A stretch of DNA of 64,000 nt from Endomychus coccineus (GCA_958510875.1 OY294068.1:149208388-149272387), one strand, 5' to 3'; positions 22,757 through 34,560 are shown, counted from the first letter of the stretch. Translations and numbers: made by a program. Notes: generated from the sequence alone by a model not told the origin.

Positions 22757-23826
22757 TTCTACACTTTATATGAAGATAGGTATGAAAACACTGTACATAG
22801 AGGAGTAACCAATTTAAAGGTCTTTCTGAATAAGAGGTAATATAAAGTACATTCCGTTTGAAAAAACGATCTTTTGGTGGTTTTTCCAACCGATTGGATT
22901 AAAATAATTCTCACACCATCCTGTATACCTATTGCATCTGAGGTTTAATTAGGATATAAAACCTTATGTAAGGAATCTGCATACAATAAATTGAACCTGG
23001 CGCAAAGAAATACAACCAGCGTTACTCATTTATGTAGAACGAGTTGTATTCTACACTTTATATGAATATTGGTATAAGAACACTGTGAGAGGAGTAACCA
23101 ATTTAAAGGTCTTTCTGAATAAGAGAAAATATAAAGCACATTCCGTTTGAAAAAACGATCTTTTGGTGGTTTTTCCAATCGACTGGATTAAAATAATTCT
23201 CACATCATTCTGTATACCTGCTACATCTGAGGTTTAATTATGATATAAAACCTTATGTAAGAAATATGTATACAATAATTTAAACCTGACGCAAAGAAAT
23301 ACAACCAGCATTACTCATTTATGTAGAACGAGTTTTATTCTACACTTTATACGAAGATAGGTATAAGAACACTGTACATAGAGGAGTAACCAATTTAAAG
23401 GGCTTTCTGAATAAGAGATAATATAAAGCACATTCCGTTTGAAAAAACGATCGTTTCGTGGTTTTTCCAACCGATTGGATTAAAATAATTCTCACACCAT
23501 TCTGTATACCTACTGCATCTGAGGTTTAATTAGGATATAAAACTTTATGTAAAGAATCTGCATACAATAAATTGAACCTGGCGCAAAGAAATACAACCAG
23601 CTTTACTCATTTATGTAGAACGAGTTGTATTCTACACTTTATATGAAGATAGGTATAAGAACACTGTACCTAGTGGAGTTACCAATTCAAAGGGCTTTCT
23701 GAATAAGAGAATGATAAAAGAATATTCCGTTTCAAAAAATGAACTGTTAGTGGTTTTTCCAACCGACTGGATTAAAATAATTCTGCCTACTGCATCTGAG
23801 GTTTAATTGGGATATAAAGCCTTGTG
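22757..23826. repeat. tandem array of a roughly 291-bp unit, 3.7 copies
   Basis: TTCTACACTTTATATGAAG recurs at 22757, 23049, 23338 and 23630 (steps of 292, 289 and 292). Each unit also has TTCCGTTTGAAAAAACGAT and TCTGAGGTTTAATTAGGATA. Copies have diverged by small changes and the fourth is cut short. There is no coding frame. The array lies directly before a hAT transposase remnant and may be part of that element. Confidence 0.9.
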
Positions 23827-24128
23827 ACTCCGCTTAATTATGACCGGGAGCTTCTGAAAATTACAAAATATAGGTAAAGATATGGAGATTTTTCAAAGTA
23901 GAACTGTCTGACAAAAATGGACATCTTGAGTGATTTTCTCTGGTCTTGGATGAGTCAACAGATGTGTCAAATAATAAAATGATGGTGGTTCAAAACCATT
24001 AATCTTACATCATTGTATCATTCATCAACAATCCTTGGGCGAAAAATGTTTGAATATGTAAAAAATGTTCCAAACATTTTAAAACATGTGCAATATTCAG
24101 TCACACTACTGAGACGTGTTTTCTCGTC

Positions 24129-24590
24129 TATTTTACAATCGAAGATTTGAGTGCTTTGAAGATAAATTTTGATACTCGTTTCTTAGACTTTGATGTCATT
24201 CCGAATGAAATTGAGATTTTTCAAAATCCTTTTGATACTGACATTGAAACCATAGCCCCGGAACTACGAATGGAAATTATTGATTTACAGTGCAGTGATA
24301 TAATTAAGAATAAAAAACAAAACTCATCTTTGTTGGAATTTTCTAAGAGCAGTCTTCCACCAGTACAATTTGATAATTTGCATAAATTTGCTCGTGGGCT
24401 GTCTTATATTTTTGGTACTACTTACTTGTGTGAGAAAGCATTCCCGAAAATGAAGTACACAAAAAATGTTTACAGATCTAAGTTATCCGATGAGCATCTT
24501 AAATCTCTTTTAATAGTTAGTACAAGTAAAATTAATCCACAACTACAAACTATTGTCAGTGAAAAATCAAAATTACATAAATCTCATTAG
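24129..24590 (+). pseudogene. hAT transposase C-terminal fragment
   Basis: This open frame of about 150 residues resembles the end of GTF2IRD2/ZBED5-type hAT transposases: LKINFDTRFLDFDVIP, EIEIFQNPFD, PELRMEIIDLQCSDIIK, then LSYIFGTTYLCEKAFPKMKY and YRSKLSDEHLKSLL, the hAT dimerisation region. In the intact family about 300 residues separate this from the STDVS motif seen just upstream, so an internal deletion has joined the two parts. Confidence 0.85.
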
Positions 24591-24659
24591 TATTTCATAT
24601 GTTATAATGTTTATATGTTATATGTTTATGTGTTTTTATGTTATAATTTTAGTGGGAAT

Positions 24660-26557
24660 CAGTGGCGGCTCCTCGAAGGAGGCTAAGGAGGCTCAGCCTC
24701 CTCACAAATTTATCTTGTTGATCATTCTTCATTTTATTTCCTGTTTCTCTAATAATTTTTTAAATTTTACAATTAATTCCCCGTTCTCAGTAGTTATTTT
24801 TAATCTGGCAACAGTGCCCTGAGGCTAGACTCTATATATCTCAAACGCTGAACATGTGTTGTTCAACACAGTTGCCGTTTTTCCGACCAGTCAATCGCCA
24901 AATAGCGTGAAACAGCGAAAATGGCAACACCCTCTGGAGGCTAGCCTGCCGCCCGCCTTTAAGTTCAGTACAGTCGGTGTGGTACGGAATACGACACATG
25001 CGTGTTGCGTCAGTGCTTGTTTTGTTTTATGCGGGTATAATGGTTTGGTGACCCCACGCGAAATAAGGTTAGATTAGAATTCGTCTGTTAATTGTAAAAA
25101 TGGACAACTAGTGGAAAGATTTTTAGGGTTCTACGATGTTAGTTCGGGAAGAACAGCGGTCAATTTATTCAATTTTTTAATGGAAACATTTCAACGATTC
25201 GACTTTGCGAATAAATCAGACTTACGACGGCATCTGTAATGGCGGGACATTTAAACGGTCTTCAAACAAACGAACGTAAGTTTTAAATAACATAGTAGGA
25301 AACAGAATTCCCTGTATTGCTCGAACTCGATGGAATTTTACATCACGTGCAATGTTTAGTTTACCATTCATAAAAATACAAATTAATTGAAACATTTGAT
25401 TTTATATTAAACAGTGATGACTTTTCAACAGATCAGGTTTCATTAAATGCTGCTGTTGGTTTAAAATCTTATTTAGAAAATGAAGAATTTTTGTTTTTTC
25501 TTGATACTTTTAAATTAATATTTGAACAAACTTATCTTATTTTTCAAATTTTACAACATGAATTCACTAATATAATTCATTCAAGAGATCGTTTAAAACA
25601 TCTCATTGATAAAATTTCAAGTTTCCGTTATACAGAATTTCATTTTAATATTTTATTTGGAAATTATTCAACTGATGAGGCTTCTCCCGTGAAAAGGAGG
25701 AAAACATATAATTTGGTAGACAAGAAACTACATTATAAACAACTTTTTTATGAAATTTTAGATACTATTAAAGGTCAAATATTGAGATTCGATTTTCCGA
25801 TTTACATGAATTGAAGTTTTTCGATTTGACGAATAGAAGATTTTTCGAATCTTTTTCAAAAGAGTTTCTCAATACACTTTCAGATAACTTAGTTCTAAAA
25901 TATAATTTTTTTGATAAAATAGCGCTGCACAATGAATTATGCGTTGTATACTGGGATAAAGATATTTTAGGCCAGTACGACAGTCACGCCGATATGATAA
26001 AATATATGATAGATAATGATTTGCAACAAATCTTACCTCAGTTTTATAAACTACTTTATTTGACAGTCACCATTCCTATCACGTCGGCATCGGTGGAGAG
26101 ATCATTTTCTACTCTCAAACGAATTAAAACATACATGCGAAATACAATGGGCCAAAATCGTTTATACAATGTTAGTTTAATATCTATTGAAAAAGATTTA
26201 GTAAAACACTTAAAACATAATGATACATTTTATGATAATATTATTGATCATTTTTCGCAAATTAAAGTTGATAAAATTAATTAAAAAAAACAAAATATGA
26301 AAAATTCCAAAAAAAAATAAAAAAAATTAAAAATCCAAAAAAAATAAGAAACAAAAAAACGAACGAAAAAAAATGTGTGGGCAAGAGAAACTCTATACCT
26401 CCACGTTGGTTCTTGCTGGGTAACGATTAATTTTGTCACTGAAGTAGCTGGTACGGTCGCTGCGCGAAGGTTAAATTAATTGACTGAATATAGTATATTT
26501 TTACAAAAACGTTTTATGTCCAGCGTCCTCTCTCAAAAAGTTCACGAGCCGCCACTG
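24660..26557 (+). mobile_element. hAT element (ZMYM1-like transposase), nested, with perfect TSD
   Basis: The ends are CAGTGGCGGCTC on the left and GAGCCGCCACTG on the right. Both are flanked by the identical 8-mer GTGGGAAT (24652-24659 and 26558-26565), the standard hAT target duplication. The insertion split the older hAT at 23900-26755. At 1898 bp it is shorter than an autonomous hAT and has lost its N-terminal zinc-finger region. Related lone ends are at 27598 and 56841-56852. Confidence 0.95.
25110..26284 (+). pseudogene. hAT transposase remnant (ZMYM1/TTF-type family)
   Basis: Pieces in order: FLGFYDVSSGRTAVNLF (about 25120-25170) and a decayed TYDG/SG motif near 25230; one frame from about 25440 to 25814 (NAAVGLKSYLENEEFLFF, then LQHEFTNIIHSRDRLKHL); and after a one-base shift near 25811 a second frame to 26284. 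The second holds the dimerisation region, LYLTVTIPITSASVERSFST followed by LKRIKTYMRNTMGQNRL. The two late frames overlap by a few bases and together form the C-terminal 260 residues. The catalytic middle is largely missing. Confidence 0.85.
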
Positions 26558-26921
26558 GTGGGAATCATTTCAATTATTTGTTAGTTATTATGCTTGAGAT
26601 AAATTTTCTGCGTTTTATACTTGACATTAAGCTTTACCTAGCAAGTTTATAAGACCGACTTATTATCTTTCTGTATCTTGTTATCCAACTTATCACAACA
26701 ACAATAACAACAATAAGTCATTAGCTGCCCGCGGGGCGTAGTTTGTAGACCCCTGGTCTATATGAATAAACTGTTTGTTTTTCATTGAAATTAGCAGCGC
26801 CACTATGTGATTTGTTAAAATTTTAAAATTCAGCAGTCAAGTTAGTAACTTGTAAAGTGATTTCCAAAATCAATGTACTGTTTCAATAAATTGTTGTTTT
26901 TTTATATACTTTAGACTGCAC

Positions 26922-26950
26922 GACTACACGAGAGGGAAACCTATAATGTT
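26922..26950 (-). repeat. short 3' tail of the LINE family at 7703-9060
   Basis: 29 bases (GACTACACGAGAGGGAAACC plus CTATAATGTT, overlapping) are identical to 7716-7744 at the presumed 3' end of the LINE there. T-rich sequence lies nearby in both places. This is best explained as an extremely 5'-truncated LINE insertion on the - strand. Confidence 0.5.
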
Positions 26951-27059
26951 TACAAATGAGAAACAAATAAACCTTATTACTTAATAGCAATACTATATTA
27001 TATATAATGATTAAAAAGCTGTCATCGATTGATCACGTGACCCTTTACTCATTAATGCT

Positions 27060-27250
27060 GGTTAACAATATAAATTAGAAACAATCACCCTTATCCACTG
27101 AAAATACTGTTGAATTACTGAGGACCTTTCAGCTACCAAGTAGCCATCATTAGAGCAAACTAAATTAGAAATCAAAATTTGCCTGTTTAAATACTATTTG
27201 GGGCTAATAATGAAAACAAGGGGTTACTCTCAGCGGGAGATAGGTACATA
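27060..27250 (-). mobile_element. 3' tail of a Penelope-like or related retroelement
   Basis: On the - strand this matches, with decay, the + strand sequence at about 45055-45245 that follows a GIY-YIG coding fragment. Shared pieces include TAGTATTTAAACAGG / TAGTATTTGAACAGG and GATGATGGCTACTT, then GTAGCTGAAAGGT / GTAGCTGGAAGGT. Confidence 0.6.
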
Positions 27251-27549
27251 GATATCATGGCAAAAATAGTCTTGATTGATTCAGAAATGCTTAAAATGGA
27301 TATGTCCGCGAAAATTCCGAAATTTTTTTTGGCACAATTACAATATGTTAGTACTTCCCATACATTATATAGTACGTATAGTCTATCTATAATGTATCAA
27401 GTCTTATTGCCTCAACTCTTGAAGAATTATCCACATCTTAGCAAATAAAGATCACCCTTGAATATATGTCTGATATTCAATCAATGCTCTGCAATATTTG
27501 AATCTTTTGAATAACAATACTTTAATACTTATTTACATCTTACTGGATT

Positions 27550-27598
27550 TAATTTGTATGTTGAGGCTTCCCCTGCCTACCCGGAGAAGCCGCCACTG
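27550..27598 (-). mobile_element. lone hAT terminus
   Basis: Read on the - strand from 27598, CAGTGGCGGCTTCTCCGGGT matches the terminus of the hAT at 24660-26557. No second end or target duplication was found. Confidence 0.55.
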
Positions 27599-27599
27599 A

Positions 27600-28429
27600 T
27601 TGATATCATAATGCTTTTATATTTCTGGTAAAAGTCGAAACTCTAATATTATCTATCTTTGTGTGAATCGATGTCAAAGCGCATATAACGTTCGTATTAC
27701 ATGATACAATACATCAAATCACATTCGCTTCGTTTTACCGTAAATCTAAAGCCTATACAGAACCATTATTCAATTCTGTTTTATTCGATGGAGTTATTAA
27801 TGGGTGCACTGGTTAGATTCGTCAATATCGCGAAATCGGAGTATTGTGTACCTTATTTACAATAATATATCGGAGGAAACCTCACAGTCACACAAGCAGC
27901 ATCTGGCAAGCAGAGTCTGCGAGAGAACGAGGTGTGGTCGGAATAGCGGCATGAGAGAGGTGCCTTCGGTGGGTCCTTATCGCGAGTTTCTAGTTGGCTG
28001 AGTACACCGTAACGTAGATCGGCATGTCTTATCTTACAGGCCGCCCACCCAGTGCGAGTCTCCCTCTTCCCTTCGAACGCTAGCAAACACCCTGGCTGGA
28101 TGTACATTTCTTCCTACCAACGCAAACAAGCCTTATGTTGTGTTTACCCGCGTTGAATCTATCAAGATTAACGCGCACCAGTACAAGAATGTTTGATGAA
28201 TGACATTTCGTCGATAACTAGATAGCGGTAAATGTGTGACTCACTGATGTATTGATATATATGTCACTCAAAAAAATTCAATGTTTCTGCAAATTCTAGG
28301 ATTTGGATAAACATATTAGTATGGTTATTTGAGAGAATGTCAAGGCAGAGAGAAAGTCATTGACGTAGAGAATGAGTGGGCAGAAAGAAATATAAGAATT
28401 AATATTGTTATGTTATTAATTAGCTTCTA
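27600..28429. other. unassigned region with a GC-rich patch
   Basis: The GC-richer part (27860-28110) holds overlapping open frames on both strands (65 and 84 codons) without family features. The frames could be chance products of the composition. Confidence 0.35.
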
Positions 28430-28711
28430 TCATTTGGAAAAAACATCTTTCAATAGATCATAATTATATGTAATATATAATCTCAGTTCTTTTTTCAAAC
28501 TAATTATGTTGGAAATGTTCTTCAATCTATCTAGTCGCAATTTAGGGCCGATGAAAGTAATAAACTCAAGAGTGAGTCGACATCTAGGGATTTGTAGATT
28601 GTGATTCGTCTTTTTTCGGGTGTTATAAGAATGTGATACATTTGTCCTAGTTGAACTAGTTATAAACAATAAACTTTGAAAGATGTACAATTGTCTCATT
28701 GTGAGTAACAC
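28430..28711 (-). mobile_element. LINE C-terminal fragment
   Basis: An open frame on the - strand ends in HSYNTRKKTNHNLQIPRCRL, GPKLRLDRLKNISNI and SLKKELRLYI. This layout (N-T-R, then a pattern around G-P-K-L, then K-x-L-R) is typical of the last residues of RTE/CR1-type LINE proteins. Only the tail is present. Confidence 0.6.
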
Positions 28712-28779
28712 AGTGTCCGAGAAAAGGCAATCAGGCGGATAGTGTTTATGCTTTTTTGTTGAAGATAATCTTGATAAGA

Positions 28780-30405
28780 ATTTTTGAAGTGAAAACTTCT
28801 TTAGGCGCGTTGAGCTATTTCAGAGGGGGGGTAAGACCATGAGTCCGTTACGTGACATCACGCTGCAGCTATATATATTAGGTACTATGTATACTGCCGC
28901 GTGCGAAACTACTTGGGTCAGGCAGTACGCTTACACACGTGTGCATATCTGAGTCGGATACTCGACGTTATTCATTTACTCAATCCTCGGTCCTCGTGCT
29001 GTTTAACATTACTTTCATTTACGTCGATGTAAATATCAATAAACAATGTGTTTTGAAAATAAAGTAATGTGTATTTATTATAATGACTATCGGGTTACAT
29101 TCATACTCTTTACAGGGATTGTACCGCCCATTATACGTTTTTTGTTATTAAATATAAAAATGTATGTAATTGTTGATTGAAATTCTGACAGTTGTGAAAA
29201 CTAACGAAAAACTAATTATAATAATTTTCATTTAAAAATAATAAAATTGTAATTTCGGATGCTACAACGACTACAACAACTCCATACTAAACTCCGTAGA
29301 CAATAGTATCTGTGGCATCGGATGTCTTCGTTGGTTGTCATAATGCTGAGCAACAAAATTTCGTCAGGCAGAAGTAGCATAAAATGAGAACCGATGATAC
29401 GGGTGGATTACCATAATACGAGTAAATTTTAGTTCTTAACCGACCATACATTGAAGAAAGGAGAAAGAAAGAAGCTTTATTGTGCATACATTAAATTATA
29501 TAATATAATAATACAATAGTTGATGTTTATCTTAAAACAACACCAATAATCTTAATTGCATATAAGGTAAATGTGTTTATATGGGCATAGCCCGTGCATG
29601 AGCACTTTACTCCATGCATTTATCACAAGAGAGGAACATCAATAGAAAATAATATAATACTGAACTACAATGTTACATAATTGGAAAAGAATTATAATTT
29701 TAGATTTTCATTACGTTACTGTAATAATGCTGGATTACAAAGGAGAGTATGGTTTAGTGATATAATTTGAGAATCTAAATGCGTTTTACATTCTGAATAG
29801 TTTTTTCTTCAATAATAATCTATTTATAAGAAATTGGGATTTCATGTTGCTTTATTGTGTAATTTATTTTTTAATTTCCGTTTTTATTAATTCGCAGGAT
29901 TACGAAAGGACTTGTACTAATCAAGATAAGTATAGAAAGGTTTCATGTTTTTACAATTTATTAAATAATTCGTGAGGCGTTTTCGAAAGACTTTACGGTT
30001 TTGTATAGAATTTAATTTTGGTGGTAAGAGGTTATGGAAACGAGGTCCTAGGTATTTCGATGATCTTTGGCCAATTCTTTTATGTGCTCTTTCTACCGGT
30101 ATGGGGTTGTGAATTGCTGCTCTTGTGCCGTATTGAAATTCATGATAAGTATAGTGTTGGTGTGCATTAGAGACTACCTGTTTTATATAGATTTGCCTAA
30201 TGTTGTATATTTTTGCATGTTTATACAACATGATAACTAATAACATAGATGTTGGGGATGGATTGTCCAATGGCACTGTCGGAAAATTGTGTCATGTGGA
30301 AAGAGATGATACTGGTGAAATCATACGAATTTGAATGAAATAAATTGGTTACTTCATGTCAGTTTTCACTTCTGTCAGCAGTGTTCGGTGACTGCCCGTA
30401 TTTTT
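28780..30405 (-). mobile_element. copy 2 of the GAAGTGAAAACT-ended family, split by a LINE tail
   Basis: This is the inverted counterpart of 21636-22350. The lower end has GAAGTGAAAACTTCTTTAGG at about 28786; the upper end has GTCAGTTTTCACTTCTGTCA and then GGTGACTGCCCGT at about 30404. Shared internal sequence runs through 28920-29280. Between about 29285 and 30335 a LINE 3' fragment interrupts it, since in copy 1 the flanking sequences are only about 60 bases apart. Confidence 0.65.
29290..30335 (-). mobile_element. LINE 3' end inserted in copy 2
   Basis: A - strand frame at 29917-30276 encodes YHEFQYGTRAAIHNPIPVER, RSSKYLGPRFHNLLPPKLN and FRKRLTNYLI, the usual C-terminal tail of RTE/CR1-type LINE proteins. 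The 3' end near 29450-29485 reads, on the - strand, ACAATAAAGCTTCTTTCTTT, a polyadenylation-like LINE terminus. It is 5'-truncated. The interruption is dated after the host element inserted. Confidence 0.75.
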
Positions 30406-30779
30406 AAAATCATTTCCACCTGATTTATTGCAAATTAAATTCAGAAATACCACCATAAAATACCTTCTTCTTTTGTAGGTTTCCGGTACCTTTTTTCTAG
30501 ATTTTATTACACCTTCAGTACTTGTGTCGCTACTAAATCACTAGTTCACTAGTTCAGTGGGTTCGATCATGACCTATAATGGCTTATTGATATAGGTACC
30601 TAATATAAAATTTACGTAAAGTAAAGTTTACAAACATAATTATGTAAATCATTAATAATCAAAGTATAGTTGTATTATTGATTTATGTACCGTTATGTTT
30701 GCCATTAGAGAGATGCTGAGATATTGTGTAGAAGAAAAACATCTTTTTTGAAATTTTATTTTCAACATAAGGAAAATGA
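30406..30779. other. nothing recognised
   Basis: AT-rich spacer between copy 2 and a LINE RT fragment. Confidence 0.4.
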
Positions 30780-31160
30780 GGTTTTCTTAATGACAGAGTA
30801 TTGTTAATAATTACCCCTAAATATTGATATCGTCAAGAATTTCAATTTCTTGATTATAAACCTTTACGGGTTGGTATTGACTATTAACATTGTTCATTTC
30901 ACCCATGCTGCCCAAAAACAATACTTTTGTTTTATCAAGATTTAGCTTCAAGATATTCGTGTTCAAATTAATTTCAAGTTTACCTCACTCAATATTAATT
31001 CTGTTTATGGCTTTATTCAATTTTTATCGTAAATCACAGCTAAGATACCTATCATCAGCAAATAAATTAAGGAAGTCACAATCAAGGTTATCAAATATAT
31101 CAATCAAATAATAATAGAAAGGAGTGGGCCTAAAACTTTCCCTTGGAGTTAGTCTTTTTT
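30780..31160 (-). mobile_element. LINE reverse-transcriptase fragment
   Basis: On the - strand a decayed RT palm is visible: TPRESFRPTPFYYYL (from the usual VPQGSVLGPLLFLLY), DIFDNLDCDFLNLFADDRYL with the catalytic FADD, then NLDKTKVLFLGSM. It is a different copy from the RT at 32341-33355, because both hold the same catalytic motif. Confidence 0.7.
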
Positions 31161-31559
31161 GTGTATGAGAATATTTTTTTTTTATTTTATTACAATTTCC
31201 ATAACATAAAATATTTAAATATAAATTAAGAGAAGTATATGTATATACATAAAATAATCAAAAGTATCCCACGAACAAGCCCCTTAAGGAATTTACAATA
31301 TAGCTTGATTGTCTTTGTTTATGGATAGATGAGTGATACCACAAAATATGAAACAAAAATAAAAAAATAAAAAGAAGTGTAAAAATTTATGTGAGCAATA
31401 TAAAAAGGAAAGTAATGTTAGAAGATATTATAAATTACTTCCTACATTGTAGTCAAAGACTTGATTAGTAAGTTGTTATTATCAATTATCCATTTATTTA
31501 AAGACACTTGACCCAGGTATGAATTATGACCTATTTCCCGAGAATTTATATATAATTTA

Positions 31560-34500
31560 AAGACACGTTGATTAAGTTTTCTTAAAGAATTTTATTTAGT
31601 TTTTTACTAAATTATATATTTTTTGTTCTAATATGTATGATATATGCTGTTTAGCTAAATTATTCATTATTTTAGGTAGGTAAAATTAGAGTTCGAAGCA
31701 GCTTTAGTATGTCTGTTTCGTGTTACGGTAATCTTATATTTGTCTGTATTATGTAAAAATTGTATAATTGATCTAAGAAATAACGGTCTAATATTTAAAT
31801 ATTTAGTTTCCTTGAAAATTCAGTGGAGAATCTTTTAGGTTTATTAAGCATTACCTTCAAAATGTATTTCTGAATTATTATTAATGGTTGAAGCAAATAT
31901 AGCTTATGAACTGAGTCCCAAAACGCTATTCCATAATTCAAAACAGATTCAATAAGGCTAGTATAAACTAAGTTAGATATTGTAATAGATCCTGAATCCC
32001 GTAGTGAATAGAATTTAGAAACGCATTTTCGTAATTTTCTTGGACATATTCAATATGTTTAGACCATTTCATATTCTTATCAATAACTATACCTATAGAT
32101 ATTTTACGCTTTCGGCAGCATTTATAATATCTTTACATCCATATTCCCTTTGTGAATCGCAGTTTGTATTACGAATTTTTATTTCAGTTAAATTAGGTAA
32201 TTTATTATTTTAAAGAAAGAAAGTCATAGGCGTATTCTTTGATGCATTCAGGGTTAGAAAGTTATTGTCTAACCAGAGTTTAATTTTAGTTATTTCTATT
32301 TCAGCTTTGACTATAACTATATCATGCCAGCTATCAGCGATTATAATAGCAGTGTCATCAGCATAACAACATTTACCAATTCGTTTATATATTTGATAAA
32401 TAAAATTGAACCTAAAAGAGTCCCGTGAGGAACTTCATGTTTTACATGTACTTCACTGCCTAATCGTGAGTTTATTTCAACACATTGCTTTCTATTAATC
32501 AGATATGATTTTATTAGGTTGTAATTCTTACCTCTAATTCCAATTTTGAATAGTTTCTCTAGTAAAATTTTATGTGAGACAGTATGAAAAGCTTTGCACA
32601 AATCTAAGAGAAACCCTATAACCTTTTTATTGAAATTTAGTTCCTTAACAATGGTATCAGTAAGGTTATCAATAGCGTCATCTGTAATATCGTCATTTGA
32701 GGAAGCCGAACTGAAAATTTGATAAAATATTACAGTGGCAAAGAAAACTAATCAACCTGTCTTTAATGCATTTCTCAATAATTTTGGAGATATTGCTTGT
32801 AATTAGATTTCTCGGATTTAGATTTTATTTTGTATATTGAAATAATGATAGATGTTTAACGAATAGTAGGAAATTTGCCCTGAGCAAAAATACAGTTAAT
32901 TATGTGAGACATTGCTTTTATAAATGATTTGTAATATCTTTTTAATAAGTTATTTGTTATACCGTCAAAACCGTAGCTATAATTGTTCTCAGAGTTCATG
33001 TGTTTTATAATTTCTTCATCTTATATTGGATTCAAGAACATGTATGAGAATATTAATTTTAGTGATTATGATTATGTAGATAATCTTTAAACCAATTTAG
33101 CACAGATTTACAAATTCCGTAATAACTAAGCTTATCTAACATTATGGAGCGATCTACTATTTCAAACCTTCTTCTGGGAAAACAGCCACTATATAATATT
33201 CTTCATCTATATACTTGAATAGGGTATGATAATGTCAGTTGTGAGGATGATTCGCAAGAATGTTTAGATCTGAAGCATACAAACTGATTTGAAAATAATT
33301 TGTTGTTTTCAAAATAATCAGTGAATTGTTGTTGATTTACAGCTATTTCTAACATTTGTACCGGAATATCAAAAATTATCTTGGTCAAGGGTGGTTGTGG
33401 AATCTAAGACGTGTGTCTTACTTTACGTTTGAAATAATTATGTCATAATTAATTTGAAGTTTCTAAAAGTGCGAAATTTCGCAATTTTACACGAATATTG
33501 TAACACTCAGAAGTCTTTAGCGCTTTGGATTCCGGGATTTTCACGTGGCCTATCGAAATTAGAAGGTTCGAATTATCTAAAAACATAATTGCATGAACGC
33601 CAGACGTCCTATGTAATTAGCTACGAATGAAATCATTTTGACATATGCCTCGAGGAGCTCGTTGCGCGTAAGTTAGAGTTTATACATTTTACCTAGGTCT
33701 TGTTAATTTGGGGCCGTTTCTTGCCCCGTGCGACCGGCGCCAGTTGTAATAAAGTGTTTTTGGCTATGGGCCGCTAGCTTTTACTCGCTTCGTGTATATT
33801 TTAGTCGCGAGAAAATCCCCTATGGTACGTCGCACGTTAGACGCGCGTAGCTGAGATCTGAGAATAGCTCAAACTGTTTTAATTGAATTTTCCTATTTAA
33901 CGGACATTTATCGAAAAAAGAAGGGCCGTCGGGCACGGTCCGATACTAAATCTAACTACATGGAGCGAAAACGGCATGCGAAAAGTCGTCGTAAAGCCGT
34001 ATTAGGTACAACAAGTTCGCACTTTCTTAACTCGCGTGCTACTGGCTTCTCACGTGAACGTCATTCGATTTACGGAAAATTAACTATTTCAAAACAGTTT
34101 TTGACCCGGATTGTGGCTATCACGACCTCTGAAAAGGTTCAAAGTTCACATAATTATTTCATAATTTGTAGTTCAATATTGTTTTACAACTGAAATAAAT
34201 AGATATGAAATTTGTAGGTTATTGATGATGTCAGTGTGACAGTGACATAATTATTTCAAACGTAAAGTAAGACACACGTTTTAGATTCCACAACCACCCT
34301 TGACCAAGATAATTTTTGATATCCCGGTATCTATAACAGGTAAACTATTTATATGTCGAACGTTACTAGCTTCATCCGAATTAAATATTTTACGCACATG
34401 AGTAATGATACTGGTTTTCAGCACTTCTAGAAAAGAACCTTCGGATAAGGATAAGTTTATAAGATTATATTTAATATTGGGATACAATTTTTTCATCAAT

Positions 34501-34560
34501 TTACCGTTAATGGGTTCAAATTTTCAAATATACCACCTTTATTTATTATTTTACTTATTA
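31560..34560 (-). mobile_element. LINE (RT plus C-terminal region), split by a TA-flanked element
   Basis: Order on the - strand: SLSEGSFLEVLKTSIITHVR and SDEASNVRHINSLPVI (34330-34499, the RT start); the interruption 33361-34327; then the frame resumes with AVNQQQFTDYFENNKLFSNQ (33203-33355), CKAFHTVSHKILLEKLFKIG and VPHGTLLGSILFIKYINEL (32341-32601), then YADDTAII at about 32350. The 3' part near 31800-31930 reads LLNYGIAFWDS in a decayed frame. Stops and frameshifts are many. The pattern fits CR1/RTE-like LINEs. Confidence 0.8.
33361..34327. mobile_element. 967-bp TA-flanked element with roughly 85-bp TIRs
   Basis: The left end CCGGAATATCAAAAATTATC and the right end (reverse complement) CCGGGATATCAAAAATTATC start inverted repeats of about 85 bp with few mismatches (33361-33445 and 34243-34327). 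TA lies on both sides (33359-33360 and 34328-34329). It cuts a LINE reading frame, which proves insertion. The interior is GC-richer and has a 77-codon frame (33960-34193) without transposase features. The TA duplication suggests a non-autonomous Tc1/mariner-type or similar element. Confidence 0.85.

Larger units (their letters stand above)
23900..26755 (+). mobile_element. hAT element (Charlie/GTF2IRD2-like), deleted, interrupted by another hAT
   Basis: The coding remnant starts near 23930 with FSLVLDESTDVSNNKMMVV, the region around the first catalytic Asp of hAT transposases. It then jumps to a C-terminal piece at 24147-24590. The right end is at 26755 (CCCGCGGGGCGTAGTTTGTA then GACCCCTG), a Charlie-type terminus. 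A second hAT occupies 24660-26557 inside it. The left terminus was not found. The tandem array at 22757 may lie within it. Confidence 0.75.

Noticed and set aside
27804..28107. Overlapping frames on both strands in a GC-rich patch
   Set aside because: No family pattern, and both strands are open over the same bases, as expected from composition alone.
21636..30405. One 8.8-kb transposon with 700-bp inverted repeats (Polinton-like)
   Set aside because: Each arm seems to have its own two ends, and the DNA between consists of unrelated fragments, so two inverted copies of a short element explain it better.
33960..34193. 77-codon frame inside the TA-flanked element as its transposase
   Set aside because: Too short, with no helix-turn-helix or acidic triad motifs.
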